Shown here: in pieces, positions 7,024-15,079 of the stretch
Layout: each line of letters begins with the position of its first letter
Numbering within the stretch: the stretch's first letter is position 1
Source of the DNA: JAGOEY01 sp017997515
GTDB lineage: Bacteria; Pseudomonadota; Gammaproteobacteria; Burkholderiales; Burkholderiaceae_C
NCBI GenBank assembly: GCA_026314275.1
Contig: CP111109.1
Coordinates: 2,108,001-2,172,000, forward strand
Length of the DNA: 64,000 nucleotides
Direction of reading: 5' to 3'
Program-made: the position numbers and the translations under genes
Notes under the pieces: generated by a model
What the model was told of the DNA's origin: nothing
The model's input: only the letters and a program-made list of their open reading frames with translations
Database searches by the model: none

Positions 7024-9303
7024 TCAGGCGGCGACCAGTTGTCGGGCCAGGGCGACTTCGACGGAATCACCGTCCTGATTGAGCACATCCAGCCCGGATT
7101 CGGGCACATCGCCCGAGGTGGACTGCGAGACCATGATCTTCTTGGCCATCAGCTCAAGGCAGGTCATCTGCGAGGAGCCGGCGTAGCCGAGGTAGATCAC
7201 GCGCACGGACAGCTTCTGCCCGATACGCCAGGAGCGGCGTGCTGCCTGTTGGAGCGAGTACACGTTGTAGCCCGACTGCATGAACACGATCGTCGGAAAC
7301 TCCAACAGGTCCAATCCCGTCTTGACAAGCTCGGGGTTGGTGATGAGCACGTCGATGCCACGGTCCAGCTGCTCGGCGATCCAGTCCTCGCGGCGGCTGG
7401 CGTCCACGCTCGCGCGCAGCACCGCCACCTTGAAGCCTTCCTGCTCCAGCAGCACCTTCAGGCGCGACGTGGTGTCGCGCGTGCCGGTATAGACCGTGTA
7501 GGCCAGGACCTTGCGGCCCTGCGCCTTCTCCTCTTTGCAGATGTCGATCAGCTCGCGCTCTTTCGGCGTCACCTCGAACTCGTTGAACTGAGCCGGAACG
7601 AACGCCAACGTGTTGCGCGTGCGTGGATGCACCACGGTCTCCGACCGGAAGCAGCAATCCGGCCAGGCCAGCAGCACGTTGAGGACCACGCCCAGCAGGG
7701 TCGTATCGCGTCGCGCCAGAGCCTGTTTCAACTCCGCGGTCAGCCGACCCGCCAGGTCGCGGTAGGCCGCGGCTTGCGCCGTGTCCATTGCGACTTCACG
7801 GAACTCTTCGTCATACGGCGGAAGCACGTTGCCGCCGATGTCTCTGAGCTTCAGGAAGATCGTGAACGGCAGGATGCAGCGCAACACGCCCTTGGGGCCG
7901 AAGCCTGGGGCCTTGACCGTTCTGACACTGACTTTCGTGCCTTTCGCGGTCTTGTGCGCCGTGCCGGTGCTCTCGGAATAAATGTCCTTCAAGACCCCGT
8001 GATCGCGCATGAACGCCATCGCGGCCGAGGTCATGCTGCCGCTCGTGGTCGGGCGGTAGCCGTCTTCGATCATCCGCCCGGGAAGGGCTCGGAACAGCAG
8101 GTAGAACAGATCGTCGCCGTAGCCGCCCATCAACGTGCCTGTCAGCAACAAGGTCTTGCGAGCCTTCGCTGCCAGCACGCCCATGGCCTGGCCCTGGGCG
8201 CTGCCGCCGTTCTTGTACTCGTGCGCCTCGTCGGCGATGAGCAGGTCGAACATGCCTTGCGGCAGGTAGCGCTTGATGAATTCGGACGGCTGATAGCCGC
8301 CCTCGCCAAAGCCGAACTCCATGTTGGCCATCGCACGTTCCATGCGCGTGGCTTGACGGTCGGAAAATACCAGCTCGCCGCTGCCGTCCATGAGGTTGAT
8401 GAACTCATGCACGTTGTCTCCCAACATGGAGGCGAGGAAACCATCACCGAAGCGTTTCATGAGCTTCTGCGCGGTGACTTCGCCGATCGTCGGGATGCGC
8501 TTCAAGGCTTTGAGAACGGCCGAGGACTGATCGCTGCCGGACAGACTTCTCGGGCGGATCAGCGTCCACAGGGGCGCGGCGCAATGGCTGCACTTCCTGC
8601 GATACTCCTCGGCTTCGAGCGCGACTGGGTTGACCGGCTCGCCGTCGAGGTCGGTGATGACCGTGCCGCAGTCAGGGCACGCTGCCACGTCGCCATGGCG
8701 GGTGCGTCGCGTGGTGAAGACGGGCTTCCAGTGGAATCCCATCCGCATCCTGACGCGCCCCAGGACAAAGAACTCCTGGCCTGTGGGCTGCACACCCAAC
8801 TGCTCGCGCAGCTTGATGAGCTTGACCAGCGTGTCCGGGCCGTTGAGCACCCAGACCTTTGCGCCCGCCACCGTCTCCTGGATCTCGCGCCGCCACTTGT
8901 AAACCAAATGGGGTGGCGAGAGAACTAAGGTTCGGCGGTAGCCTTCGGCGTTGAGGACTGCGGCCGTGGCAATACCGACGGTCGTCTTGCCGCAGCCCAT
9001 TTCGCCATTGACGATCGCGGCGCGTTCGCCACGGTCGATCAGCAGCTCTGCGGCGGCATGGACGACTTCGGCCTGAGCTTGGAACAGCTTGCGCTTGAGG
9101 CTGGCGACGACGAGTTGGCGATGCGCCTGCGGTTGGCCGGCATAGACCGGTGGGTTGGCGCGGTTGAGCGAGTCGAGCAGTTCGTCGCCGAACTCACCAA
9201 CGAAATCCTGAAGGCTCAGGGTCAGAGGGGATGATTCCGCATCGAGCAGTTCGCCCTGCACGGGCGTCGCGTCAGCGGCAGTGGTGTCGAGATCGAGGGA
9301 CAT
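7024..9303 (-). CDS. Superfamily 2 DEAD/DEAH-box helicase with zinc motif (ICE accessory)
   Basis: A 759-residue Snf2-like ATP-dependent helicase or translocase. Walker A is GEMGCGKT at about 100-107, motif II is ADEAHEYK, motif III is TGTLMGG, and the C-terminal half has motif V/VI (TGLDLLEFPTIVFMQSGYN and QQAARRSWRIGQ, typical of Snf2 enzymes). An insertion between motifs I and II carries two CxxC pairs (CPDC and CSHC), a probable zinc ribbon. The family is common in PFGI-1-type ICEs and its role is not known; DNA processing during transfer or antagonism of host defence are both possible. It starts behind a leader hairpin and ends in its own terminator, so it is a separate transcription unit. 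Confidence 0.88.
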   Translation of the reverse strand: MSLDLDTTAADATPVQGELLDAESSPLTLSLQDFVGEFGDELLDSLNRANPPVYAGQPQAHRQLVVASLKRKLFQAQAEVVHAAAELLIDRGERAAIVNGEMGCGKTTVGIATAAVLNAEGYRRTLVLSPPHLVYKWRREIQETVAGAKVWVLNGPDTLVKLIKLREQLGVQPTGQEFFVLGRVRMRMGFHWKPVFTTRRTRHGDVAACPDCGTVITDLDGEPVNPVALEAEEYRRKCSHCAAPLWTLIRPRSLSGSDQSSAVLKALKRIPTIGEVTAQKLMKRFGDGFLASMLGDNVHEFINLMDGSGELVFSDRQATRMERAMANMEFGFGEGGYQPSEFIKRYLPQGMFDLLIADEAHEYKNGGSAQGQAMGVLAAKARKTLLLTGTLMGGYGDDLFYLLFRALPGRMIEDGYRPTTSGSMTSAAMAFMRDHGVLKDIYSESTGTAHKTAKGTKVSVRTVKAPGFGPKGVLRCILPFTIFLKLRDIGGNVLPPYDEEFREVAMDTAQAAAYRDLAGRLTAELKQALARRDTTLLGVVLNVLLAWPDCCFRSETVVHPRTRNTLAFVPAQFNEFEVTPKERELIDICKEEKAQGRKVLAYTVYTGTRDTTSRLKVLLEQEGFKVAVLRASVDASRREDWIAEQLDRGIDVLITNPELVKTGLDLLEFPTIVFMQSGYNVYSLQQAARRSWRIGQKLSVRVIYLGYAGSSQMTCLELMAKKIMVSQSTSGDVPESGLDVLNQDGDSVEVALARQLVAA

Positions 9304-9323
9304 GGTGATGCTCCAAAGAAAAA

Positions 9324-9371
9324 TGGGGCATGCACCACCCCCAACAGGGCAATGGCATGCCCCAGGGTGGG
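9324..9371 (-). promoter_or_regulatory. ICE leader hairpin 1 (upstream of helicase)
   Basis: Outer arms TGGGGCATGCACCA (9324-9337) and TGGCATGCCCCA (9353-9364) enclose a C-run/G-run apex. On the transcript it is preceded by CCACCC and lies about 20 bases before the ribosome site. One of the leader hairpins shared by many genes of this block. Confidence 0.6.
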
Positions 9372-9441
9372 AAGATCAATCGGCACACGGCCGACGGTGG
9401 ATGGAAAACGCAGGCGCTGGCGGCCTACTGGTGAAACGTGC

Positions 9442-9747
9442 TCAGTCTTCGGACGGCAGCACGATGGATGTGAGATGGCGTTCCGCATCGGTGACGATGC
9501 GAATGCACAGCGCACGATGAATCACGTAGTGCGATTCCAGCAAAGCACCCGATTGAAGTGCGATGCCGTTGGCTTGCCACTGCCTGTCGCTGACGTCACC
9601 CCAGTCGCCACGGACATGGCGACGGAAGTACGGAATCGGGTCAAGACGACCGGCGCGGACCAGGCGGTCGATACCTTCGCTGAGGATGAGTGCACCTACC
9701 GGAAACAGCAGGTCCTGGCAGTAGGTTTCGATATGTCGGGATGCCAT
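9442..9747 (-). CDS. Small ICE protein, paralogue of the next gene
   Basis: A 101-residue protein that I cannot assign to a named function. It shares with the neighbouring 9837-10157 product the block RRHVRGDWGD (here) / QRHVRGDWGE, followed by an AN..ALQ stretch, an S.Y.I strand and a C-terminal V.LP motif, so the two genes arose by duplication. No signal peptide or membrane segment; probably cytosolic. Its ATG has a GGAGGA-type ribosome site immediately upstream. It lies between the helicase and a methylase-like gene. Confidence 0.7.
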   Translation of the reverse strand: MASRHIETYCQDLLFPVGALILSEGIDRLVRAGRLDPIPYFRRHVRGDWGDVSDRQWQANGIALQSGALLESHYVIHRALCIRIVTDAERHLTSIVLPSED

Positions 9748-9771
9748 GGAGTCCTCCTTGATGGATTCATT

Positions 9772-9818
9772 GAGCCACGACGCCCCTAGCGGAGTGAAGT
9801 GGCTCCGTCAGGTGACTG
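9772..9818 (-). promoter_or_regulatory. ICE leader hairpin 2
   Basis: Arms GAGCCAC (9772-9778) and GTGGCTC (9799-9805) close an apex with GCCCCTAGCGGAG. It lies upstream of the start at 9747. Confidence 0.5.
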
Positions 9819-9836
9819 GGATGACGATGGGTGACT

Positions 9837-10157
9837 TCAGATCATGTCGCGCTCTTCGGGAAGCTGGACCACCGTGGTCTGGTGGTCTTCGCTGGTCTTG
9901 ACGATCAGAACCAGCTCGGGCGTGATCCGGTAATAGGAGATCATCAGGTTGTCCTGTTGGAGTGCGACGTCGTTGGCCTGGCGGGTGGCTTTGTCGATCT
10001 CGCCCCAGTCACCGCGTACATGGCGCTGGACATAGGTCAAGGGGTCGATCAGGCCTTTGCGGGCCAACCAATGCACCTTCTCGCTCAACTTCAGCGAGCC
10101 CGGTGCGAACAACGGTTGCTTCTGCGGCGCGGGCCGCTTGAACAGATTTGGGAACAT
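9837..10157 (-). CDS. Small ICE protein, paralogue of the previous gene
   Basis: A 106-residue cytosolic protein of unknown function. Residues from about 25 on match the 9442-9747 product: HWLARKGLIDPLTYVQRHVRGD, then a helical AN..ALQ segment, an ISYYRITPELVLIVKT strand and TVVQLPEE. It has an extra basic/proline N-terminus (FKRPAPQKQP). The frame is open further upstream, but the ATG at 10157 has a GGAG ribosome site and fits the paralogue. Gene order suggests a regulatory or accessory role next to the DUF6094 gene, which remains inference. Confidence 0.72.
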   Translation of the reverse strand: MFPNLFKRPAPQKQPLFAPGSLKLSEKVHWLARKGLIDPLTYVQRHVRGDWGEIDKATRQANDVALQQDNLMISYYRITPELVLIVKTSEDHQTTVVQLPEERDMI

Positions 10158-10207
10158 GGTGTTTCTCCTTCGATGTGGTACAGCAGGACAGCAGCGCGTC
10201 CGGTGGA

Positions 10208-11317
10208 TTAACGAATGGTCAAGACGTCGCCCCGTGTCGGGGAGCCAGGCGTCATGTCCCACGCGCGGATGACAGGTACGAACTTGTCGGTGAGGATGCG
10301 GGTCTCGGCGATGGAGCCGTCTTCGCGTTCGGTGAATTCCCGCTGGAGCGTCTTGTCCTTGTGGGTGTCACCTTTGACGACGAGCACGCGCCCCGTCTTG
10401 GAGCGCACAACCCCCGAGATCGCGCCTGCGGCCAGAGCCAGGGCGAGATGCCAGTGGGACAAGGCCCGCGCCGGTGGACGCAGCGACTGCTGCGCGGCCC
10501 CCAGGTGCGTGTCCCGCGACGGCCAGAGGCCTTGCAGCCTGCCAACCTCGTCGGCGAACTGCTTGGGCTCCATCGTCACGCGGAAGAAATGCTCCGGCTC
10601 GGCCGGACTGGCGGGGACGATGTACGGCAGGAACGGCCATTCGCTCGGCAGTTCGTCGGCTTCGATCTCGCCTTGCCCAACCTGCAGCAGCAGATTGCGC
10701 ACGGCCTTGACGCCATCCGAGGCCTGCTCGCGCTGGCGCACCCGCCGGCCGAAGATCACCACTTGCTTGAACTGCGTCTCCACCGCTCGGTAGATGCGCA
10801 GGTCGGTGTAGTGGCGCGTCAGCCAGCCGACCAGCTCCGCGTCGAGCACGTAGCCGGGGACGATGAAGACCAGCACGCCGCCGTATTGCAGCAACGACAA
10901 ACTGCGCTGGTAGAACAGTTTTTCGAGGCGGGCACGACCCTGGCCCTGATAGCCGATGTTGCCGTTGACGTCCTTGGACAGGTCGCCATACGGCGGGTTG
11001 AGCCAGAGCAGTCCGAACGACTGCTTGGAGACCATCGTGTCCATCAGGTCCGCGTGCAGGCAGTGATCGACCAGGCCGCGGGCATGGCGTGCCCGCTCCG
11101 CGTCGAACTCGACGGCGAACGCCTTGGCCTGCTCGCGCCCGAGGGCGTGGGCGGCTTCGGCGATCGCCACGCCTTCGCCGGCGCAGGGATCGAGGATGCA
11201 CATCGGCCCGTCGCTGGGCATCAGTGCGTTGAGGGCTCTTTCGAGCGTGGGTTCATCAGTCGGGAAATACCCGTTCTTCACGAAATTGCGGGCAAGCCGC
11301 GGGAACATGAGGGCCAT
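10208..11317 (-). CDS. DUF6094 protein, adenine-methylase-like (SAM-dependent)
   Basis: A 369-residue protein with an N-terminal Rossmann methyltransferase fold. Motif I appears as ILDPCAGEGVAIAEAA (about 40-55) and the catalytic motif IV as LLWLNPPYGD, the NPPY signature of N6-adenine and related amino methyltransferases. The C-terminal half, with HWHLALALAAGAISGVV, is the DUF6094 part. It may modify ICE DNA to evade host restriction, but no target domain is recognisable. The ATG at 11317 has an AGGAGA site at good distance; the open frame upstream of it is not supported. Confidence 0.82.
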   Translation of the reverse strand: MALMFPRLARNFVKNGYFPTDEPTLERALNALMPSDGPMCILDPCAGEGVAIAEAAHALGREQAKAFAVEFDAERARHARGLVDHCLHADLMDTMVSKQSFGLLWLNPPYGDLSKDVNGNIGYQGQGRARLEKLFYQRSLSLLQYGGVLVFIVPGYVLDAELVGWLTRHYTDLRIYRAVETQFKQVVIFGRRVRQREQASDGVKAVRNLLLQVGQGEIEADELPSEWPFLPYIVPASPAEPEHFFRVTMEPKQFADEVGRLQGLWPSRDTHLGAAQQSLRPPARALSHWHLALALAAGAISGVVRSKTGRVLVVKGDTHKDKTLQREFTEREDGSIAETRILTDKFVPVIRAWDMTPGSPTRGDVLTIR

Positions 11318-11348
11318 GGAAGTCTCCTGGTTGGCGGGGATGAAAGAC

Positions 11349-11381
11349 GGAAGCACGCCAAGGCGTGCCTCCGAGGGTGGG
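11349..11381 (-). promoter_or_regulatory. ICE leader hairpin 3 (upstream of DUF6094 gene)
   Basis: An 11-base stem, GGAAGCACGCC (11349-11359) and GGCGTGCCTCC (11362-11372), preceded on the transcript by CCCACCCTC. It lies about 20 bases before the ribosome site and just past the stop of the upstream gene, so it could also act as a terminator. Confidence 0.55.
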
Positions 11382-12032
11382 TCAGGCCGCTACCACTTCC
11401 GGCGTCCAGATCTTGGCCGGGTATGGATAGGCGGTGAGCACGTCACTGCGGATCAGAGAGCCCAGCGCCAGGGTCAGCGTCGGCACGTCGATGGCGAGCC
11501 GATGGCCTTCCAGCGGCCCGAGGGCGAACGGAAGGCGGCCCAGCATCTCGCGGCTTTGCAGCAGTTCCAGCACGGTCTCGCGCCAGTGGTCGAGCAGCGG
11601 CAACGGGCACGTGTCCCGTACCAGCGTCCACAGGCGGTCGAGCCGGTGGGCGCTGTCGCGTGGCAGCAATGCCAGCGCGCTGGCGTTGGCCTTGTCGGGC
11701 TTGACGCAGCGCCGGTCGAACAGCCACACGTTGGACAGCGAACCGAACAGCGTTCGCCGGTAGGCGCGCGTGATGCGCTTTTCCAGGCGATCGACGTTGC
11801 CGATGAACACCGGGACGCTGCCGCCTTGGTCGGTGATGACGTGAAACTGGTCCAGTCCCTGCTCGTCGCGCCCGAGGGTCAGGCGAGCGAGGAACTGCTG
11901 GACGGCGGTGTCCCGCGCCCAGATCGACAGGAAGATCAGGTTGCCCTGGTCGTCGCCGACGCAGGCGTCGGCCATCACATCCGGGCATTCGTCGATGCGG
12001 TACAGCGTGGTGGAAGAAGTGTGTGCGGGCAT
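11382..12032 (-). CDS. ICE accessory protein, function unknown
   Basis: A 216-residue cytosolic protein. No catalytic motif is evident. The N-terminal half is strand-rich (TTLYRIDECPDVMADA, NLIFLSIWARD); the middle is basic (RLEKRITRAYRRTLFG), and the C-terminus is leucine-rich and ends in TPEVVAA. It is probably a conserved ICE protein because it has the same leader hairpin and spacing as its neighbours, but I do not recognise a domain. Confidence 0.7.
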   Translation of the reverse strand: MPAHTSSTTLYRIDECPDVMADACVGDDQGNLIFLSIWARDTAVQQFLARLTLGRDEQGLDQFHVITDQGGSVPVFIGNVDRLEKRITRAYRRTLFGSLSNVWLFDRRCVKPDKANASALALLPRDSAHRLDRLWTLVRDTCPLPLLDHWRETVLELLQSREMLGRLPFALGPLEGHRLAIDVPTLTLALGSLIRSDVLTAYPYPAKIWTPEVVAA

Positions 12033-12052
12033 GGTGGTGTCCTCGGATGAAC

Positions 12053-12097
12053 GGGAACAGCACCGCCCGCTGGGGCAAGTGCTGCCCCTGGGGGTGG
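12053..12097 (-). promoter_or_regulatory. ICE leader hairpin 4
   Basis: Lower stem CAGCAC (12058-12063) / GTGCTG (12079-12084) with the GCCCGCTGGGGC apex, followed by GGGGTGG (plus strand). Lies 20-65 bases upstream of the start at 12032. Confidence 0.6.
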
Positions 12098-12108
12098 AAG
12101 AAAACCGC

Positions 12109-12369
12109 TCAGTCCGGCTCGAACTGCCGGGTGTGCGGGTTGAAGTGAAGCGCCTCGTCCACCGCGGTGATCGGCGTGAAGCCGTCCAGGTAGATGTTGT
12201 TGAGGTACTGGTCGCGGTAGGTCAGTGCCTGCCGCGCCTGTTCCTCGGTGAGGCCGTTGCTGATGAAGTACTCCAGCATCTCCTCGTCGGAGGACACTTC
12301 GTCGTTGGACAAACTCCCTTCAACGAGTGCCAGCAGCGAGGGGGAGAGCGCAGCCAGGATCAGGTCCAT
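12109..12369 (-). CDS. Small acidic ICE protein
   Basis: An 86-residue acidic, helical protein (SLSNDEVSSDEEMLEYFISN, then LTEEQARQALTYRDQYLN). No signal peptide, metal motif or known domain is visible. It follows the 12386-12793 gene after 16 bases, so both share a transcript, and it has a GGAGGA ribosome site. It may be a small partner protein; function unknown. Confidence 0.65.
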   Translation of the reverse strand: MDLILAALSPSLLALVEGSLSNDEVSSDEEMLEYFISNGLTEEQARQALTYRDQYLNNIYLDGFTPITAVDEALHFNPHTRQFEPD

Positions 12370-12385
12370 GTCGGTTCCTCCTGGC

Positions 12386-12793
12386 TCAGACCATCAGCGT
12401 TGCGGCGGGTGCCGTGACAGCCGTGGGTGTGCGTCGCCGAGCGTGGTAGGCGCGAACGCCTGCACGCCATTCGGCAGACTGCTCCGGTGCAAGGTCCAGA
12501 TAGGACAGCGGGCACGAGTAGTAGTACGGGTGCATGGACTCGTCCAGCGGCTTGTAACCCCACTGGGCGCCGTTGCGTTCAAGCAGATCGCAGCGGATGT
12601 AGCGCAGGGACTGGCCGGGCGCAAGATCACGATGCACGCCTTCGACTTTGGCGGTCATTTCGACCACGGACCACAGCACGTTGCCGCGCAGTGTGTGGGC
12701 GATGACCTTCGCGCTTGCGCGCTCGGTCTCTTGCGGTGCGGTCAGTTCCGCGATCAGCTCGGACCGCGATTGGTGAGAGAAATACCAGCCCAT
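12386..12793 (-). CDS. DUF6927-like ICE protein
   Basis: A 135-residue protein beginning MGWYFSHQSRSELIAEL, a start typical of a small conserved ICE family that I know as DUF6927. The middle has LRYIRCDLLERNGAQWGYKPL and HPYYYSCPLSYLD, suggesting a compact strand-rich fold; the tail is basic (RAYHARRRT). Function unknown. A leader hairpin lies upstream and the next small gene follows after 16 bases. Confidence 0.7.
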   Translation of the reverse strand: MGWYFSHQSRSELIAELTAPQETERASAKVIAHTLRGNVLWSVVEMTAKVEGVHRDLAPGQSLRYIRCDLLERNGAQWGYKPLDESMHPYYYSCPLSYLDLAPEQSAEWRAGVRAYHARRRTPTAVTAPAATLMV

Positions 12794-12814
12794 GAGAGGC
12801 CTCCTGAAAAAGTA

Positions 12815-12859
12815 GAGCCGGAGGCCTCTCCCCGCGGGGAAGAACCCCCAGCGAGTGGT
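12815..12859 (-). promoter_or_regulatory. ICE leader hairpin 5
   Basis: Apex is the perfect dyad TCCCCGCGGGGA (12829-12840), with lower arms GGAGGCC and ACCCCC. Preceded on the transcript by CCACCACTCG and followed by an AGGAGG ribosome site before the start at 12793. Confidence 0.65.
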
Positions 12860-12896
12860 GGAATGCCGCGTGTGCGGCGATCAAACCCAGTGCGGC

Positions 12897-13220
12897 CTAT
12901 GAACCGCATCCGGCCGGGCAGCAGCCCAGTTCGATGCCATGCGAGCAATAGCCGTTTGCGGCATTCCAGTCCTGGGTTTCCTGCCGTTCGGCAGGCGTTG
13001 CGTAATCCCATTCCTGAGCTGCGATTTCTAGCGCTTGAACGCGCTGGTCATCCGGCAATCGGCTGGCGTGCGTGTCGATCTCCGAACTGAAGAGCGTCAC
13101 GTAGTGGTCGTAGGACAGGCCGCAGCCACGCTGGGCGTGTTCAGCAGCCGTCCTGCAAAGAGCCCGCCACACGGTTTCATCCAGCGTTGAACGGGGGGTA
13201 TCGCAAGCGATGGTGGACAT
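12897..13220 (-). CDS. Small cysteine-ended ICE protein
   Basis: A 107-residue cytosolic protein, helical in the first 85 residues (DETVWRALCRTAAEHAQRG, DDQRVQALEIAAQEWDYA). It ends in a cysteine cluster, CSHGIELGCCPAGCGS, with four cysteines and a histidine that could bind metal. I do not recognise the family. A leader hairpin with a 7-base perfect lower stem precedes it. Confidence 0.65.
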   Translation of the reverse strand: MSTIACDTPRSTLDETVWRALCRTAAEHAQRGCGLSYDHYVTLFSSEIDTHASRLPDDQRVQALEIAAQEWDYATPAERQETQDWNAANGYCSHGIELGCCPAGCGS

Positions 13221-13241
13221 GATGAAGACCTCCAGAAGAAA

Positions 13242-13283
13242 GCCGGGGCCTCCCCCGCATGGGGAAGGAACCCCGGCGGGTGG
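13242..13283 (-). promoter_or_regulatory. ICE leader hairpin 6 (clearest copy)
   Basis: Lower stem GCCGGGG (13242-13248) / CCCCGGC (13271-13277), apex CCCCCGCATGGGG, then GGGTGG on the plus strand. The ribosome site GGAGG of the 13220 start lies about 12 bases further on. Confidence 0.7.
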
Positions 13284-13314
13284 ATGAAGAACACCGCGGA
13301 TGCGGCGTCTGCGA

Positions 13315-14004
13315 TCACGCAGGTTGCAGTTCGGCCTGGCGGCTCCATTCCTGCGTCTTGAAGTCCAGCGCGTAGCCCAGTTCGCCCAGGCGGGCGATCT
13401 GTGTGCGCAGGGCGCGGCGGTCGATGGTTGAATCCAATTTCACGGACTCGCCCAGCGGCCACAGCAGGCCGAACAGCGCGGCGTCGCCGTCTTCGATGCT
13501 GCCAGGGGCAGCGGTCGCGGCGGGCGGTGGCGCATCCACGCCGAAGGGCGTGGTATCGACCAGCGGGTCAGCGGACGCCTGTACGGGTGCAGGTTTGGCG
13601 GGCCTGGACGTTCTGGCGGGCTTGGCCGGCGTTGCCGCAGGCTGCGCCCCCAGCTCTTCATCGAGTGGATCGACGTCCTGGGTGGCGAAGCTGCGGGCTT
13701 CGTCGCGGCTCAGTTTGTCGATGCCGTTGAGCGTCATTCCGTCCAGGTTGGCGCGGATCTCGAACCGCATGCCGTCGCCGACCGGATAGGACTTCGGAAA
13801 GATGTAGCGGATGATGAATTCCCCGTCGTATTTTCCTTCGGGGTACTGCTCCAGCTCCGCATCCTTGACCGCGAACTTGCCGATGGGGGTGACAAGGCGG
13901 CCAACGGTGAACGGGCCGTTCTTGCCGCGTATGGTGCGCAGCGTGAGCTGGCCCGGAACAATGATGGGCGATACCGATTGCTCGGGCGCCGATGTGGTTG
14001 CCAT
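13315..14004 (-). CDS. DUF3275 family ICE protein
   Basis: A 229-residue protein. The N-terminal 95 residues are the DUF3275 fold (VPGQLTLRTIRGKNGPFTVG, then GEFIIRYIFPKSYPVGDGM), resembling a nucleic-acid-binding beta barrel. An alanine/proline linker (about 115-165) leads to a C-terminal helix pair (RRALRTQIARLGELGYALDF). It occurs in PFGI-1-type ICEs next to DUF932 and DUF3577 genes and is likely linked to ICE replication or recombination by association only. The ATG at 14004 is preferred to upstream in-frame starts because of its ribosome site and conserved first residues. Confidence 0.82.
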   Translation of the reverse strand: MATTSAPEQSVSPIIVPGQLTLRTIRGKNGPFTVGRLVTPIGKFAVKDAELEQYPEGKYDGEFIIRYIFPKSYPVGDGMRFEIRANLDGMTLNGIDKLSRDEARSFATQDVDPLDEELGAQPAATPAKPARTSRPAKPAPVQASADPLVDTTPFGVDAPPPAATAAPGSIEDGDAALFGLLWPLGESVKLDSTIDRRALRTQIARLGELGYALDFKTQEWSRQAELQPA

Positions 14005-14028
14005 GTTGGTTCTCCTGATGACGAATAG

Positions 14029-14053
14029 CGGGCCGCCGACGGCGCCCGGTGGA
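14029..14053 (-). promoter_or_regulatory. ICE leader hairpin 7 (upstream of DUF3275 gene)
   Basis: Arms CGGGCCGCC (14029-14037) and GGCGCCCG (14041-14048) with a GAC loop, preceded on the transcript by CCAC. Shorter than the other copies. Confidence 0.5.
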
Positions 14054-14061
14054 TGAGAGGA

Positions 14062-14094
14062 AATGGACCTCACCCGAGCTGGGCGAGGTCCGCT
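14062..14094 (-). terminator. Hairpin after the DUF932 gene, possible terminator
   Basis: GGACCTC and GAGGTCC arms around CCCGAGCTGGG, immediately past the DUF932 stop. The T-run that follows on the minus strand is short (ATTTCC), so termination may be weak. Confidence 0.4.
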
Positions 14095-14099
14095 TGGCA

Positions 14100-14927
14100 T
14101 CACGCCTTGAGCTGGCGCATGCCTTCGGCCAGCAGCCACAACGCCCGGTTCAGGCGCAGGTTCTGGTCGATTCCTTGCACCGGACGGGTGCGTTGATTGC
14201 GGCCATTGGCCGAGCGTCCATTCAGTCCCCCTTTGACGAGGTTCTCCTGGACGCGGTTGAAGACGGCCCACAGGTCGTTCTTGCGATCGTCCCAGCGCCT
14301 GGGCGCCAGAAGTTGGCTCTCCGTGACAGGGGTGGACTTGGCCGGGTCGTCGTACTTGAGTGCGAGCGCGGAATTCGCAAAGATTTCCGCTTCGCCCTCA
14401 TCGAGGGTGATGGTGCGCATCGCATCGCGCGCGTCCTGCACGCGCTCGAAGCCTTCGAGAACCTCGTAGGCGCCTTCGATCACCTGGCTTGCCACGTCGC
14501 CCTTGTGAGGAACGCGGATGTCGGCGGTGGTGTCACCGCAGACCAGGCCGTTGTGGCAGACGAACCGGAACATGCCGGCAAGCATCTGGTAGCTGCTCGT
14601 GCCGTCGTGGCTGTTGAGCAGGATGATCTCGTTCGCCTCATCGCCGTTGATCTGGCTTGCATGGCGAAGTCGGATGAGATGCTTGGTGTACTCGCGCCGA
14701 TCCTCGTTGCGCACGCGCGTCTGGCACACCATGAAGGGCTCGAAACCCTCCTGGCGCAACCTGGTCAGCACGACCGAGGTCGGTATGTAGGCATACCGAT
14801 CGGACCGGCTCCCATGTGGAGCGTCGGCAAAGATCGAGGGAACAACGGCACGAATACGGTCGTCCGAGAGTGGGCGATCGGAGCGCAGGATCGGGGATTG
14901 CGGAGCAAAACGGGATGCCAGAGACAT
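14100..14927 (-). CDS. DUF932 family protein (phage/plasmid LGT-like)
   Basis: A 275-residue DUF932 protein, a family frequent on phages, plasmids and ICEs. Visible features: RYAYIPTSVVLTRLRQEGFEP near the start, the conserved NSHDGTSSYQMLAGMFRFVC core and a LVCGDTTADIRVPHKG stretch, then a long helical region. Function is not established. The ATG at 14927 has an AGGAGA ribosome site; the frame runs further upstream but without family residues. Confidence 0.85.
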   Translation of the reverse strand: MSLASRFAPQSPILRSDRPLSDDRIRAVVPSIFADAPHGSRSDRYAYIPTSVVLTRLRQEGFEPFMVCQTRVRNEDRREYTKHLIRLRHASQINGDEANEIILLNSHDGTSSYQMLAGMFRFVCHNGLVCGDTTADIRVPHKGDVASQVIEGAYEVLEGFERVQDARDAMRTITLDEGEAEIFANSALALKYDDPAKSTPVTESQLLAPRRWDDRKNDLWAVFNRVQENLVKGGLNGRSANGRNQRTRPVQGIDQNLRLNRALWLLAEGMRQLKA

Positions 14928-14948
14928 GGCTGATCTCCTTTGAGAAAT

Positions 14949-14992
14949 GCGGTAACCGCGCGGTCGTGTGACCACGCGGGACTCGGGGGATG
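14949..14992 (-). promoter_or_regulatory. ICE leader hairpin 8 (upstream of DUF932 gene)
   Basis: Imperfect stem formed by GCGGTAACCGCGCGGTC and GACCACGCGGGACTC. Position and composition match the other leaders; the pairing is less regular. Confidence 0.4.
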
Positions 14993-15079
14993 AAAAGACG
15001 CAAGCACCTTTGGCGTCTTGGGGACGCGGCGGATGCTGGGGAGGAGAAGCGACAAGGCCCCATGAGGGGCCATGCCGGA

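Noticed and set aside
7039..8928. Long plus-strand frame antisense to the helicase
   Set aside because: Shadow of the highly biased third-codon positions of the helicase gene; composition rich in His, Gln and Arg without motifs.
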